This document shows, piece after piece, positions 7,719-20,981 of a stretch of DNA of 64,000 nucleotides; within the stretch, counting starts at the first letter, position 1, and every line of letters starts with the position of its first letter. The stretch comes from Alteromonas pelagimontana (GTDB lineage Bacteria > Pseudomonadota > Gammaproteobacteria > Enterobacterales > Alteromonadaceae): NCBI RefSeq assembly GCF_002499975.2, contig NZ_CP052766.1:3596001-3660000 (forward strand), written 5' to 3'. The notes beneath the pieces are model-generated. The model saw only the letters and a list, made by a program, of their open reading frames with translations, was not told the origin of the DNA and searched no databases. Both the position numbers and the translations under genes were made by a program.

Positions 7719-10509
7719 ATATCTTCAGTTTTTCCGCCAAAGACTTTGCTTCATTCAGTTCCGAGAATGTCATACGGAGGGTGCCATGTTTAACCAGTAC
7801 TTGCCTGGCTTCCTCCGCTCTTCCTAATTTATCGAGCGTATAAGCAATATGAAAATGAATTGAGGGGTTTGAGGAGTCTAACGTATAGGCTTGTCGCAAC
7901 ACGCCTAACCCAGCTAGATAGTCGCCAGATAAACTTAACAGCCACCCTTTCGTATCGAGCAAGGGCGCCGAGTTGGGCGCTTTTTGCAAAGCAGTTTCAA
8001 TGTATCTCTGTGCTTTTTCCACATCGCTGCTAGCGTAAATGTTTGCGAGATTATTTAGAATTGATTCCTTATTGGGCAAGTTATCTTTCTTAAGCAACGC
8101 TAAATAAAGAGGTGAGGCTTTATCATAGCTTTTATCAAGATAGTAAATATCTGCCAACAAGTGAGACTTAAACGCCTTATCTTCGTCATTGCCGTTCTCC
8201 CTGCTTTGGTTCAAATAGTTGATAAATTGCTCTTTACCTATTCCTCTTTTGGCGAGTTCATAAGATTTTATTAAAGGAAGTGTAAACTCAGGAGCTAATT
8301 TTATCGCTTGCGCATAAAAAGAGGAAGCTTGTTCGAGAGAGCCTCGGGCATTCGCAAGATCACCTTGCAGTAACCATAAATTTGCAGAATCACCAAACTG
8401 TTCAACAACCTCTTTAATCAACGTTTCCGCTTGATCGAGTTCATCTTGCGCTATTAAAAAGGCAATAAATTCCTGCTTTGGTTGAACCGCTTTGGGCGCC
8501 GCATTGATTGCTGACAGATAAGATTTTTTTGCGCCAGCGACGTCTGCGGCTCTCACTTGATAAGAAGTTAACGCCAATAGCTTCTGCGGTTCATCTAACC
8601 ATAAGGAGTACACGATATCTAACTGCTTTTTAGCGCCAGCGAGGTCCTTGACGTCCATCAAAATAGACGCTTTTTCCAAATGATATTCGGGTGAAAGTCT
8701 GTCTATTCCCAGCAGAGCGTTTATTTCACTAAGAGCTGCTTTGCTATTTCCTTCTTTCCGATAGATGGATATTAAAAGTTCGCGCGGTCTGACATCTTCT
8801 TTAGCCAGTGTTTTCGCCGCAAGCAGATGTTCCAACGCAGCGTCATTGCGGTTAGAGTTAATATAGATCTGTGCCGCTAGCAGTCTTGCTGGAATATTGT
8901 TCTTGTCCAGCTTTACGGCAGTTTCAATGGCTATTCTGGCCTTTTCACTATCCTTCCTCGCAAAGGCAATGCGAGCTTTTGCCACTTGACCGGCAACAGA
9001 ATCTGGATGCTTAGCGAGAATATCAGCAACAATGCGGTTGGCAGCATCGATATCATCAGTACGGATCAGCAAATCAGCAAGAAGCGCCTGATAATCTACA
9101 TTTTTAGGATATTTGGCGCTAAGTTTTTTGGCAATGGGTAAGGCTTTGTCAAATTTTTGCTGATTACTTAACAACATTGTGTTTAACCGCAGCACTTCTT
9201 CGGCCTCTGAGGCTGACAAATCGTTTGCGAGCAAATGTTGGGCTTCTTCAAACTTACCAGCGTCTAATAATACCTTCGCTTTTAATATATAATAGGCTTC
9301 TTGATTCCCGTAACGTTTTTTCAGTTCCGGTAGGATCTGCTCGCATTTAAAGCGTCGATTTAAGGTGATAAAAAGCTCGCAGTTTAGTGTGGCTAAAGGT
9401 AAATTTTGAATGACTATGGCTTCATTTTTTTCCAGTATCTTCGCGGCTTCTTTATAAGCGCCGATTCGTAGCAATGCGTCCGCTAGCATACCTAGTTGCT
9501 CCGGCGTCATTTCACGCTGGCTCATATATCGGGTCAGTTCTGAGCTGGCAATATCGAAGTTTTTATTCAAGTAACCTACAATGCCGGTAATCAGACTTAA
9601 TTCAATACGCTCATTAAGTTGTTCGTCAGAAAGCAGGCTAAGACGTTCAGTAAGTTGTTTAAGTATTTTATCTGCTTCATGCTGATTCTGAGTTAACGCT
9701 AGGATACGTGCTTTTAATAATTGGTTTTGCACATCGCCAGGCGTTTGTGCCTCTATCTTCTCAACCAACTCACTGGCCTGTTGATAATCGCCATTTTCAG
9801 CCAGCGCGCCAGCATAGCCGCGCATCGTTGCAGGGTTATCTGGAGCAATTTCGAAAGCCTTGCGATAAATCGGTAAACTGTTTTGGCCTTCCTCGGTGAC
9901 CAGCTTAGCTTTAGTCAATAATGTAAAAGGGTTACCAGGCTGAAGATCTTCTGAGTGGGTAATGAGGGTTCTCGCTTCATCAAGCTGATGTAGTTCGATC
10001 AGTTGAGTGGCTAATGCGTTGTTTGCCTCAATTGAATCCGGCGATTTACTCAATACGCTTCGATAAAGTGATATTGCATCATTTTTTCTGTTAAGCCGGT
10101 TGTAAGCAGTGCCAGCTACCAACGATACCGCTAACTCCGCTTCACTGGAAAGGGAATTGCGGTTAAGCATGGCAAAAATTTTATTGTACTGACCGGAAAA
10201 CAGATAAGCGCGAGAAAGTACAGGCATTACAAGATTAACGTCACCGCCAGCTAACAAAACTTCTTCAAATTCTTCAATAGCTTCGTTTACGTATCCGTCA
10301 ATAAGAAGAATTTTGCCCATTAAAAGTTTGGAAGGTAGATGGTCTGGATTATCTTTTAAAACCTGTTTAAGTAACAGATAAGATTCCTGAACTTCGCCTT
10401 GATTGAATGCGGTTAAAGCACTGTCGTATGACTCTGCCGCGTTGGTCAACGCCATTGCGCTGGTGCTTATGAAAATTCCCAGTAAGCAGCCTTTTAATCC
10501 GTATTTCAC
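7717..10509 (-). CDS. prsT: PEP-CTERM/XrtA-system TPR-repeat protein PrsT
   Basis: A 930-residue exported TPR protein. The signal peptide MKYGLKGCLLGIFISTSAMA is cleaved near NAA/ES. More than twenty TPR-like units follow, for example ALTAFNQGEVQESYLLLKQV, ARTLITHSEDLQPGNPFTLL and YDKASPLYLALLKKDNLPNK. Length and layout match the PrsT family found with exosortase/PEP-CTERM sorting and extracellular polysaccharide export. A PEP-CTERM substrate gene lies directly upstream. No lipobox Cys is seen at the cleavage site, although some family members are annotated as lipoproteins. The exosortase itself is not in this window. Confidence 0.85.
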   Translation of the reverse strand: MKYGLKGCLLGIFISTSAMALTNAAESYDSALTAFNQGEVQESYLLLKQVLKDNPDHLPSKLLMGKILLIDGYVNEAIEEFEEVLLAGGDVNLVMPVLSRAYLFSGQYNKIFAMLNRNSLSSEAELAVSLVAGTAYNRLNRKNDAISLYRSVLSKSPDSIEANNALATQLIELHQLDEARTLITHSEDLQPGNPFTLLTKAKLVTEEGQNSLPIYRKAFEIAPDNPATMRGYAGALAENGDYQQASELVEKIEAQTPGDVQNQLLKARILALTQNQHEADKILKQLTERLSLLSDEQLNERIELSLITGIVGYLNKNFDIASSELTRYMSQREMTPEQLGMLADALLRIGAYKEAAKILEKNEAIVIQNLPLATLNCELFITLNRRFKCEQILPELKKRYGNQEAYYILKAKVLLDAGKFEEAQHLLANDLSASEAEEVLRLNTMLLSNQQKFDKALPIAKKLSAKYPKNVDYQALLADLLIRTDDIDAANRIVADILAKHPDSVAGQVAKARIAFARKDSEKARIAIETAVKLDKNNIPARLLAAQIYINSNRNDAALEHLLAAKTLAKEDVRPRELLISIYRKEGNSKAALSEINALLGIDRLSPEYHLEKASILMDVKDLAGAKKQLDIVYSLWLDEPQKLLALTSYQVRAADVAGAKKSYLSAINAAPKAVQPKQEFIAFLIAQDELDQAETLIKEVVEQFGDSANLWLLQGDLANARGSLEQASSFYAQAIKLAPEFTLPLIKSYELAKRGIGKEQFINYLNQSRENGNDEDKAFKSHLLADIYYLDKSYDKASPLYLALLKKDNLPNKESILNNLANIYASSDVEKAQRYIETALQKAPNSAPLLDTKGWLLSLSGDYLAGLGVLRQAYTLDSSNPSIHFHIAYTLDKLGRAEEARQVLVKHGTLRMTFSELNEAKSLAEKLKI

Positions 10510-10560
10510 ATCTACCTCTTCGCGGTTAATAGCATATAAAATCTTTACAAATTGTACACA

Positions 10561-10587
10561 AAAAAGCCCCGACAGAGCGGGGCTTTT
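10561..10587 (-). terminator. Terminator after the PEP-CTERM gene (bidirectional in form)
   Basis: The stem AAGCCCCG/CGGGGCTT (10564-10571 with 10578-10585) is flanked by A and T tracts, so it can act on both strands. On the minus strand it closes the PEP-CTERM gene ending at 10601 and separates it from prsT. Confidence 0.8.
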
Positions 10588-10600
10588 CTAATAAATTACT

Positions 10601-11413
10601 CTATCTGCGGTTTCTGCGCACCACCAGCAAACCTGCCATACATAAAAATAGCATTGCTGTTGCTGGCGCGGGAACATCAACCGGTGGGGGAGTCGTATCA
10701 ATACCGTGCGTAGTTAATGCCAGCAGCTTAAATTGGTCATTATTAGTACTCCAGCCATGGCCGCCAAAATTATTGTTATAGGCACCAATTAACCAATATT
10801 GAGCGACGGTAGAATTATCAGACAAATCAAGCGTATTATAACCTACGTCATTCTTCGAGTAGCTATCGCTAATTGCATCGCTTATAGCTACATCGGCCCA
10901 CGTTTGTCCAGAGAAGTCGGGCATAGTTGAGAAAGCTGCAATAGACAAATCAGAGTCGCCAGAAATCCAACCCAGCTGAAGACTGGTTAGGCTGACGGCT
11001 TCGCTAAATGAAAACAGCAACATGTCGGTGTAGCCCGCATTATCAATCGCATGACTGTCGCTGGAGTGAGTATGGGTTTGACTATAGCTGAGTAAGCCAC
11101 CGCTGTTGTTAGTTATATAACCAGATTCAATTTGGCCGTTTGGAGTGTTAGTATTGTATTGCCAAGGCCAACCAGCCCACCGAGTTTCCGTTGTCTGACC
11201 ACTATCTGCCCACGCTGATATTTCAAGCGTCATGTCACCGGAGGACATACTAAGCGTATTACCCCAGTTATTATTGTTCCAACTCGCGCCTGAGTTCGTT
11301 ATACCGGAATTACTGTCTTGGAAGTTCCACGTTGTATCTGACGCAAAAGCATTTCCTATGCTCAATGCACCGCAAAATAAAGCTAGCCCTACTAAAGTTG
11401 TAATTTTTTTCAT
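10601..11413 (-). CDS. PEP-CTERM sorting-domain protein with a PAP variant motif
   Basis: A 270-residue exported protein from ATG 11413 (MKKITTLVGLALFCGALSIGNAFA signal peptide). A longer frame to 11542 adds no recognisable sequence, while the signal peptide marks the true N-terminus. The middle is rich in Ser/Asn/Trp/Gly. The C-terminus is a sorting signal: VPAPATAMLF, a hydrophobic stretch, then the basic tail VVRRNRR. The canonical PEP triplet reads PAP here. By family it is processed by exosortase at the inner membrane and sent to the cell surface. Function of the body is unknown. Confidence 0.8.
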   Translation of the reverse strand: MKKITTLVGLALFCGALSIGNAFASDTTWNFQDSNSGITNSGASWNNNNWGNTLSMSSGDMTLEISAWADSGQTTETRWAGWPWQYNTNTPNGQIESGYITNNSGGLLSYSQTHTHSSDSHAIDNAGYTDMLLFSFSEAVSLTSLQLGWISGDSDLSIAAFSTMPDFSGQTWADVAISDAISDSYSKNDVGYNTLDLSDNSTVAQYWLIGAYNNNFGGHGWSTNNDQFKLLALTTHGIDTTPPPVDVPAPATAMLFLCMAGLLVVRRNRR

Positions 11414-11701
11414 TATAGTACTCCTCAATACCTTATTGCCCTTCAGCAGGAAACAGGCCACTTCTAATAAAACCAACTTTATCAATAACATGAAAGATGT
11501 TTTGTAAATATTACAACCTTCCATTGTAAAGATTACTGACAACGCAGCAGAACAGTATTTAACGCTGCCAGTCTATGATATTTCACGCTGGAGTGCGGTA
11601 TATACACCAATCCGCAGGTATGTTTATAACAGCAATGATACTGTTACTTCCTTTATGCGTATGGAATAATGCTGTTAATACAGTTATGAAAACGAGGACA
11701 T

Positions 11702-12532
11702 ATGTCAGATAACAAGCGTAAAGGAATTTATTTACTGCCTAACCTGCTCACTACGGCAGGGCTCTTTTCCGGCTTCTACGCGGTAGTTGCATCAATGAAC
11801 GGAAGGTTTGAAGCAGCAGCCATAGCGGTTTTTATTGCAATGGTTTTCGATAGTTTAGATGGCAGGGTCGCGCGTATAACTAACACACAAAGTGAGTTTG
11901 GTGCTGAGTATGATTCTATGGCTGACATGGTCTCCTTTGGTGTAGCGCCAGCTTTAGTCGCTTACAATTGGGGACTAACAGAACTGGGGAAATTCGGGTG
12001 GCTAGCTGCTTTTATCTATGTAGCAGGAGCTGCTTTACGATTAGCGCGGTTTAATACCCAGGTGGGAGTAGCAGATAAGCGTTTTTTTCAAGGATTGGCA
12101 AGTCCGGCTGCAGCGGCAGTGGTTTCAGGTCTGGTTTGGGTAGGGCAAGGCTATGGGCTGAACGGCGATGATTGGGGAGTAGTTGTTGCTTTAGTAACAG
12201 GTATTGCCGGATTACTGATGGTGAGTAACTTTAAGTATAACTCATTTAAAGAAGTTAATTGGCATGGCAAGGTTCCTTTCGTCGCCATACTTATTGTTAT
12301 GCTTATTTTTGTAGTCGTTGCTACCGAACCAGCTCTGGTATTGTTCCTGGTATTTTTGATGTATGCGCTAGCTGGCCCTATAAATACTTTCCGTACTGTA
12401 GACAAAGTTACTCTTCAGGATGTAGTGGGTGATCATGAAGAAGATGCAGACTTTCCTACTAAGGAAACCTCAGAAGCTGAATACGAAACGCCAAAGCATA
12501 CCTATGAGGCCGATGAAGAAGAGAAAAAGTAG
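11702..12532 (+). CDS. pssA: CDP-diacylglycerol--serine O-phosphatidyltransferase
   Basis: A 276-residue integral membrane enzyme making phosphatidylserine, the precursor of phosphatidylethanolamine. The CDP-alcohol phosphatidyltransferase signature D-G-x2-A-R-x8-G-x3-D-x3-D is intact (DGRVARITNT, then FGAEYDSMAD, near residues 50-75). Several membrane helices follow. The C-terminal ~40 residues are acidic and unstructured. This is the Gram-positive/CDP-OH type, not the E. coli PLD type, as in many Alteromonadales. Confidence 0.93.
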   Translation: MSDNKRKGIYLLPNLLTTAGLFSGFYAVVASMNGRFEAAAIAVFIAMVFDSLDGRVARITNTQSEFGAEYDSMADMVSFGVAPALVAYNWGLTELGKFGWLAAFIYVAGAALRLARFNTQVGVADKRFFQGLASPAAAAVVSGLVWVGQGYGLNGDDWGVVVALVTGIAGLLMVSNFKYNSFKEVNWHGKVPFVAILIVMLIFVVVATEPALVLFLVFLMYALAGPINTFRTVDKVTLQDVVGDHEEDADFPTKETSEAEYETPKHTYEADEEEKK

Positions 12533-12564
12533 GTGGTTTGTTGGTAAAATAACCATTGTGAGTG

Positions 12565-12591
12565 AAAAGCGACCGGTTGGGTCGCTTTTTT
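12565..12591 (+). terminator. Terminator after pssA
   Basis: The stem AAAAGCGACC/GGTCGCTTTT (12565-12574 with 12580-12589) has a 5-base loop and runs into T residues. Confidence 0.85.
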
Positions 12592-12612
12592 AATATTTTA
12601 CTATTTTCACTG

Positions 12613-12640
12613 TTGACCTTTGTATAGAAACCTCTAGAAT
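12613..12640 (+). promoter_or_regulatory. rrn promoter 1
   Basis: TTGACC (12613-12618), 16 bp spacer, TAGAAT (12635-12640), then a GCGC discriminator and a CGCTTC segment. First of three repeated rRNA promoter modules. Confidence 0.8.
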
Positions 12641-12755
12641 GCGCATCCGCTTCGGCAGGAAAGTCAAAACAACGACGGCCCTGATGGCTGGTAAAGCCAG
12701 TGCTGATGCGGGTTTCAGCTGCAACCGCTGATGAAAGAAATTTCAAAAAAAAAGG

Positions 12756-12783
12756 TTGACGGCAGGAACCAGTCGCGTAGAAT
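12756..12783 (+). promoter_or_regulatory. rrn promoter 2
   Basis: TTGACG (12756-12761), 16 bp spacer, TAGAAT (12778-12783), followed by GCGCGCC and CGCTTCAGGG. Preceded by an A-rich UP-element-like stretch. Confidence 0.85.
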
Positions 12784-12870
12784 GCGCGCCTCGCTTCAGG
12801 GGGTTGTAAGAGACACCACTGAAGCCGTTTTGAGTGACACGCTCTTGGAAATAAAAAATTTCAAAAAGTG

Positions 12871-12898
12871 TTGACACGGAAAACGAAAGGCGTAGAAT
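12871..12898 (+). promoter_or_regulatory. rrn promoter 3
   Basis: TTGACA (12871-12876), 16 bp spacer, TAGAAT (12893-12898), followed by GCGCC and CGCTTCAGGG. An A/T-rich run lies directly upstream. Confidence 0.85.
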
Positions 12899-12991
12899 GC
12901 GCCTCCCGCTTCAGGGAGTAAACTGAAGCAAGCGGTTGAAATGATTAGTCATTAACTGCTTTCTACACAGCATTTGATTCGTAGTGTTGTG

Positions 12992-13046
12992 CGACTTGAT
13001 AAGCGACGAAGGAGCATGCTGATGCATGTGACTGAGAAGCGAAGAA
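12992..13046 (+). repeat. rrn leader copy of a recurring hairpin element
   Basis: The segment GACTTGATAAGCGACGAAGG, then a GCATG/CATGTGACTGAG hairpin and AGCGAAGAAA, recurs with variation in both 16S-23S spacers (15014-15070 and 15862-15920). Probably part of the rRNA processing or antitermination region. Confidence 0.6.
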
Positions 13047-13084
13047 ACCAAGCGCATCAATACGAAGCAAAGGCGCAGTAGAAA

Positions 13085-13097
13085 TGTTCTTTAACAA
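13085..13097 (+). promoter_or_regulatory. BoxA antitermination site in the rrn leader
   Basis: TGTTCTTTAACAA, one base from the consensus TGCTCTTTAACAA, lies about 70 bp before the mature 16S start. It binds the NusB/NusE antitermination complex. Confidence 0.85.
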
Positions 13098-13168
13098 TTT
13101 ATAACAAGACAATCTGTGTGGGCACTCGTTAAGAGTGTCACAACGACAATTCATATTTCGATATATTT

Positions 13169-14717
<1,549 letters not shown>

Positions 14718-14798
14718 CCAAAAGTCGACGCGACATTTTTGATGCAGTGCCTACACAGATTGTTTTGTTATAGAAGATAAAGAACGAGATAGACCTAT

Positions 14799-14874
14799 GG
14801 GGCTATAGCTCAGCTGGGAGAGCGCCTGCCTTGCACGCAGGAGGTCAGCAGTTCGATCCTGCTTAGCTCCACCA
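14799..14874 (+). tRNA. tRNA-Ala (anticodon TGC)
   Basis: A 76 nt tRNA with acceptor GGGGCTA/TAGCTCC, anticodon TGC at 14832-14834, T-loop GTTCGATCC and encoded CCA. First tRNA of the 16S-23S spacer. Confidence 0.97.
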
Positions 14875-15013
14875 TCTGCCTACAGGCACTTGCTTCGCAA
14901 GTGAGCGCGACACGCGGTTTAATCGCAGGGAAACCCTGCTGACCTAATGTCTGCTTACTAAAGAAAGCAGGTCGGGTAGAAAGTTATTGCGATGGCTTGG
15001 TTTGTAGTGGTGT

Positions 15014-15070
15014 TCGACTTGACGAGCGACGAAGGAGCATACATATAGTATGTGACTGAGGAGCGAGGAA
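15014..15070 (+). repeat. Spacer copy 2 of the rrn hairpin element
   Basis: Located between the two spacer tRNAs. It contains CGACTTGACGAGCGACGAAGG, GAGCATAC, a short loop, GTATGTGACTGAGGAGCGAGG. The stem GCATAC/GTATGT is conserved in place while its sequence differs from the leader copy. Confidence 0.65.
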
Positions 15071-15109
15071 ATAAAGAGCAGCAATACGAGCCCAGACAGA
15101 AGCAAGAAC

Positions 15110-15186
<77 letters not shown>

Positions 15187-15416
15187 TTTCTTCCGTATAC
15201 GGCGTCAGAGAAAATCTCATGTGCTACGCGCACACCACGATTTCCTCTTCCTTATCTACGAAAGAAATACGCTAATATGGTCGGCAAAGCAGAATCCTAA
15301 TGAATAACCGCGGGTAAAGCGAGTATTGATTAGGGTTTTTTACTCTAAGGCAAGAAGGTGTTTGCTTTGCAAATATCTACCTTGTGTTGCAATCGGCAAG
15401 TTCGATTGCAAGAAAC

Positions 15417-15428
15417 GTTCTTTAACAA
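15417..15428 (+). promoter_or_regulatory. BoxA in the 16S-23S spacer
   Basis: GTTCTTTAACAA repeats the leader BoxA. A spacer BoxA before 23S is the normal arrangement for rrn antitermination. Confidence 0.75.
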
Positions 15429-15490
15429 TTTGGAAAGCTGATATTAGTAATCAATCTAAGAAAGAGTAACTAAGAGAGATAAATAGTATG

Positions 15491-15527
15491 CAACTGAGCG
15501 TACTGTGAGTCCTCCTTGCGCAAAAGT
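15491..15527 (+). repeat. 37 bp spacer repeat, copy 1 (copy 2 at 15600-15636)
   Basis: CAACTGAGCGTACTGTGAGT plus CCTCCTTGCGCAAAAGT recurs 109 bp downstream as CAACTGAGTGTAATGATGGT plus CCTCCTTGCGCAAAAGT. The 3' half is identical. Each copy is followed by a hairpin with unrelated sequence. Confidence 0.75.
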
Positions 15528-15861
15528 CATCCTCTGGATGATTTTGCACTCAAGCTACTCTATCTGACTGAAAACGTGCAGCAAGTGGGTCATTTTACAC
15601 AACTGAGTGTAATGATGGTCCTCCTTGCGCAAAAGTAACGATGCTTTGCATCCTTATTTGGCACGAAATTGATTAGACTTGTCATGCATACAACAGAGAT
15701 TCAATTCTCACCTGAGCCCGGATAAAAAGGCGGGTCAAGGCCGCTGTTGCCACCCTTTCACGAACATTCGCTGTTCAAAAGTGGTAACAGTAAAAGAACA
15801 TTTTCTGGTATCAACCTGGTTGATAAGAGGAAATGGGCAATGATTTGGTTTCCAGACAAGC

Positions 15862-15920
15862 GAGCTTGACGAACGAAGGCAGGAGCATACATCACGTATG
15901 TGACTAACTGAGTGAGGAAA
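15862..15920 (+). repeat. Spacer copy 3 of the rrn hairpin element
   Basis: GCTTGACGAACGAAGGCAGG, GAGCATAC, loop, GTATGTGACTAACTGAG and GAGGAAA match copies at 12992 and 15014. It lies about 50 bp before the mature 23S end. Confidence 0.6.
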
Positions 15921-15967
15921 AGGCGCGCAGGTTAGGAAGCAAAGCAGCAGGCCATTTAGGGTTGTAT

Positions 15968-18852
<2,885 letters not shown>

Positions 18853-19071
18853 ACAACGCCTAAATGGCTTCGAGAGAAGACCGGTGTTGTGTGTGAATGA
18901 CAAACCTAATCAAGTCAAAAGAGTAGCGAAGACTCTGACTTAGACACTAATATTATGCTTTCCAGCATTGTTAAGACCAATTAAGAATTTATGTAAGGGT
19001 GATGCTCATACTTGAAAGAGTAGTGAAATCTTCCTTACGCAATAAGACAACGCCTTATTGCAACGAGTTTT

Positions 19072-19190
19072 TGCCTGGCGACAATAGCGACGTGGCACCA
19101 CCTGAATCCATTTCGAACTCAGAAGTGAAACACGTTAGCGGCGATGGTAGTGTGGGGTCTCCCCATGTGAGAGTAGCACATCGCCAGGCT
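19072..19190 (+). rRNA. rrf: 5S ribosomal RNA
   Basis: About 119 nt from TGCCTGGCGACAATAGCG to CATCGCCAGGC; the ends pair with each other. The conserved TCGAACTCAGAAGTGAAAC is present. Confidence 0.95.
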
Positions 19191-19200
19191 CCCATTCGAA

Positions 19201-19234
19201 GAAAGGGCTATCCGCAAGGGTAGCCCTTTTTTTA
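19201..19234 (+). terminator. rrn operon terminator
   Basis: The stem AAAGGGCTA/TAGCCCTTT has a CCGCAAGGG-type loop and is followed by T residues, directly after 5S. Confidence 0.9.
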
Positions 19235-19353
19235 TGTTGATAAGTTCTCTCAGCAGGTGCGCGGCCGCCGATAACTACGTACCTCCGGTAACTATCGGCA
19301 TTTCGCTGCGCATTACGTGTATAGTCGTACTTTTAAATCATCAATTTCAGGCG

Positions 19354-19956
19354 CTAGTTGCCGCTGGATGAATTACGATTCTGGTAAAAATCGACATATT
19401 CCATTCGAGATAGCAGTTGATCGTTATTTTCATCGATATCGTTAAATGCTTCATTGACTCCGTCACGAGAAGCCTCTGCCTTTGTTAATTCGCCGCTTTT
19501 ATCGACATCCATCCGATCAAATTCTGCTTTAGCAATTCTTCCATTGTTGCTCTGCTGTGCAGGAGAGGTCCTCTGAGCTGTATTCTGTTCCAAGGCAGAA
19601 CTTTGATTATTTACTGTAGCGTCATTGTTTCCTGACTGCCCTCTCGCATAACCAGGTTCTATATCGCCCTTACTATTTTTTTGAGCTGTTTGAATTATAT
19701 CATCTTCAAAAGATTCAGGATTAGACTGCAAATAGGATTCAAATTCATTTTTACTTATTTGTTGATCTGAGTCTGTATCTATCTTGGTAAAATAGCTGGC
19801 TACACCTTCATCATCTACTTCCGCATTGGTAAGGTAACCATTACTGTTTTCATCTAACTCTGCAAAGGTGCTTTCAATTTTTTCCATGTCGTCGCCAGCC
19901 GGTGAACAAGCTGACAGGGCTGCTCCAATTACAGTGACTAAAAGTAGCTTTTTCAT
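19354..19956 (-). CDS. EF-hand calcium-binding lipoprotein
   Basis: A 200-residue lipoprotein with signal MKKLLLVTVIGAALSAC (lipobox LSAC). Four EF-hand loops are visible: DENSNGYLTNAE (about residues 35-46), DTDSDQQISKNEF (60-72), DVDKSGELTKAE (150-161) and DENNDQLLSRMEY (173-185). A Gln/Asn/Ser-rich linker separates the two pairs. The stand-alone gene gives no hint of partner; periplasmic calcium sensing or buffering is a family-level guess. Confidence 0.8.
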   Translation of the reverse strand: MKKLLLVTVIGAALSACSPAGDDMEKIESTFAELDENSNGYLTNAEVDDEGVASYFTKIDTDSDQQISKNEFESYLQSNPESFEDDIIQTAQKNSKGDIEPGYARGQSGNNDATVNNQSSALEQNTAQRTSPAQQSNNGRIAKAEFDRMDVDKSGELTKAEASRDGVNEAFNDIDENNDQLLSRMEYVDFYQNRNSSSGN

Positions 19957-20405
19957 TTATTAGCTCCTTAACGGATTTCTCCTAAAATTTAGGAATTAAG
20001 TTCAGAGAGTTGAATACATCAACTGTGCCATATGCTCTAATCCTATGTGAAACAACAGCCTAGCTTCGAAATTCGATTATTTTTGATGAAGAGATGTCAT
20101 AGAAATGTAAACGACCGTGAAAATAATACCTAGGTAGTAACAGTTGGCGCGGAAACAACTATTGCGATTTCCGAAGAAATTGATTGCGGAGACTAAAAAT
20201 GCTCGCTAGCTATATCTATCTATTTCAGGCGCAGTTAAAGCTTCTGAACCGTCACGCCCCCCACAAAACGGTTATCAGAGAGTGTAAAAATATCTGTGTA
20301 AATGGCATTCTTATCAACTCTTTAGAAGGATATCAGAATGCCATTGTACCAAAGCTATCGAACAGTGGCGGTTGTCGTCAATCAACCGCGCATTATCGGC
20401 AACTT
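19957..20405. other. Intergenic stretch with a long hairpin
   Basis: No convincing gene. The notable element is an inverted repeat AATGGCATTCT (20301-20311) / AGAATGCCATT (20335-20345), extended by TATC/GATA. It sits beside AGAGTGTAAAAA and TCTGTGTAAATGG, which resemble the ends of IS256-type elements. A short plus-strand frame here overlaps the next gene in antisense and is not supported. Confidence 0.5.
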
Positions 20406-20981
20406 TTAATTAAAAACTACTTCACCCATAGTAGGCAAAACTTCTAAATCGTTCTTCCCAAACTCGGGATCTGTCGGGCAATTATTGACGGTTCCTTCAA
20501 AGTAGAGAGTACCTCCGGCAAGGTTAGCGTAAGCTCCCGTAGCGGAAGTTAAATTGACCTGTTCTCTTACAGTCATAGGAACACCTGTAGAACAGTAAGG
20601 ATCGCCACTTGTCGGTAAAACCTGGTCGCCTTCGCTTCTTATCACGTACTGGCGATTTATGTCTGCCATGGTGTGACTAGCGATAAAAGTTTGACTATCA
20701 ATTACTCCCAGAAGTACTCCCTTCAAGGTGATCTTTCGCTGTATTCCTTTACGTTCACGCGGAGGTATATCTTTCCATCCTGTATTAATCAGCTGAATTT
20801 CATAAACACCTAACTGCTGTGGGGAAGTGCGATTTGCAAGATCTGCCGTTTCGTAAGTTTTCACCCAACCACTTTGAGCGGAGTAGGTACCCTTTGCTAT
20901 TTTTTCCGCGGAAAAAGCAGTGAACGGTGAAATTAAAAGACTGGTAACAAGTGACACTTTAGCAATCTTGGATATACGCAT
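20406..20981 (-). CDS. Secreted protein of unknown function
   Basis: A 191-residue protein with an N-terminal signal peptide (MRISKIAKVSLVTSLLISPF, cleavage near AFSA/EK). The mature part is predicted to be mostly beta, with two Cys (YCSTGVP and NNCPTD) that could form a disulfide. I do not recognise the family. It stands alone between the EF-hand lipoprotein and the hvf cluster. The start is supported by the signal peptide and an AAAAGGAAC purine stretch upstream. Confidence 0.7.
   Translation of the reverse strand: MRISKIAKVSLVTSLLISPFTAFSAEKIAKGTYSAQSGWVKTYETADLANRTSPQQLGVYEIQLINTGWKDIPPRERKGIQRKITLKGVLLGVIDSQTFIASHTMADINRQYVIRSEGDQVLPTSGDPYCSTGVPMTVREQVNLTSATGAYANLAGGTLYFEGTVNNCPTDPEFGKNDLEVLPTMGEVVFN

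Larger units (their letters stand above)
15187..15967 (+). other. tRNA-Ile to 23S spacer
   Basis: No protein gene. It holds a second BoxA (15417-15428), a duplicated ~37 bp segment (15491-15527 and 15600-15636), and the third copy of the rrn hairpin element (15862-15920). Sequence near 15735-15965 should pair with the segment after 23S to form the processing stem. Confidence 0.75.

Noticed and set aside
20184..20447. 87-codon plus-strand ORF
   Set aside because: Crosses the long hairpin and runs antisense into a gene with a clear signal peptide.
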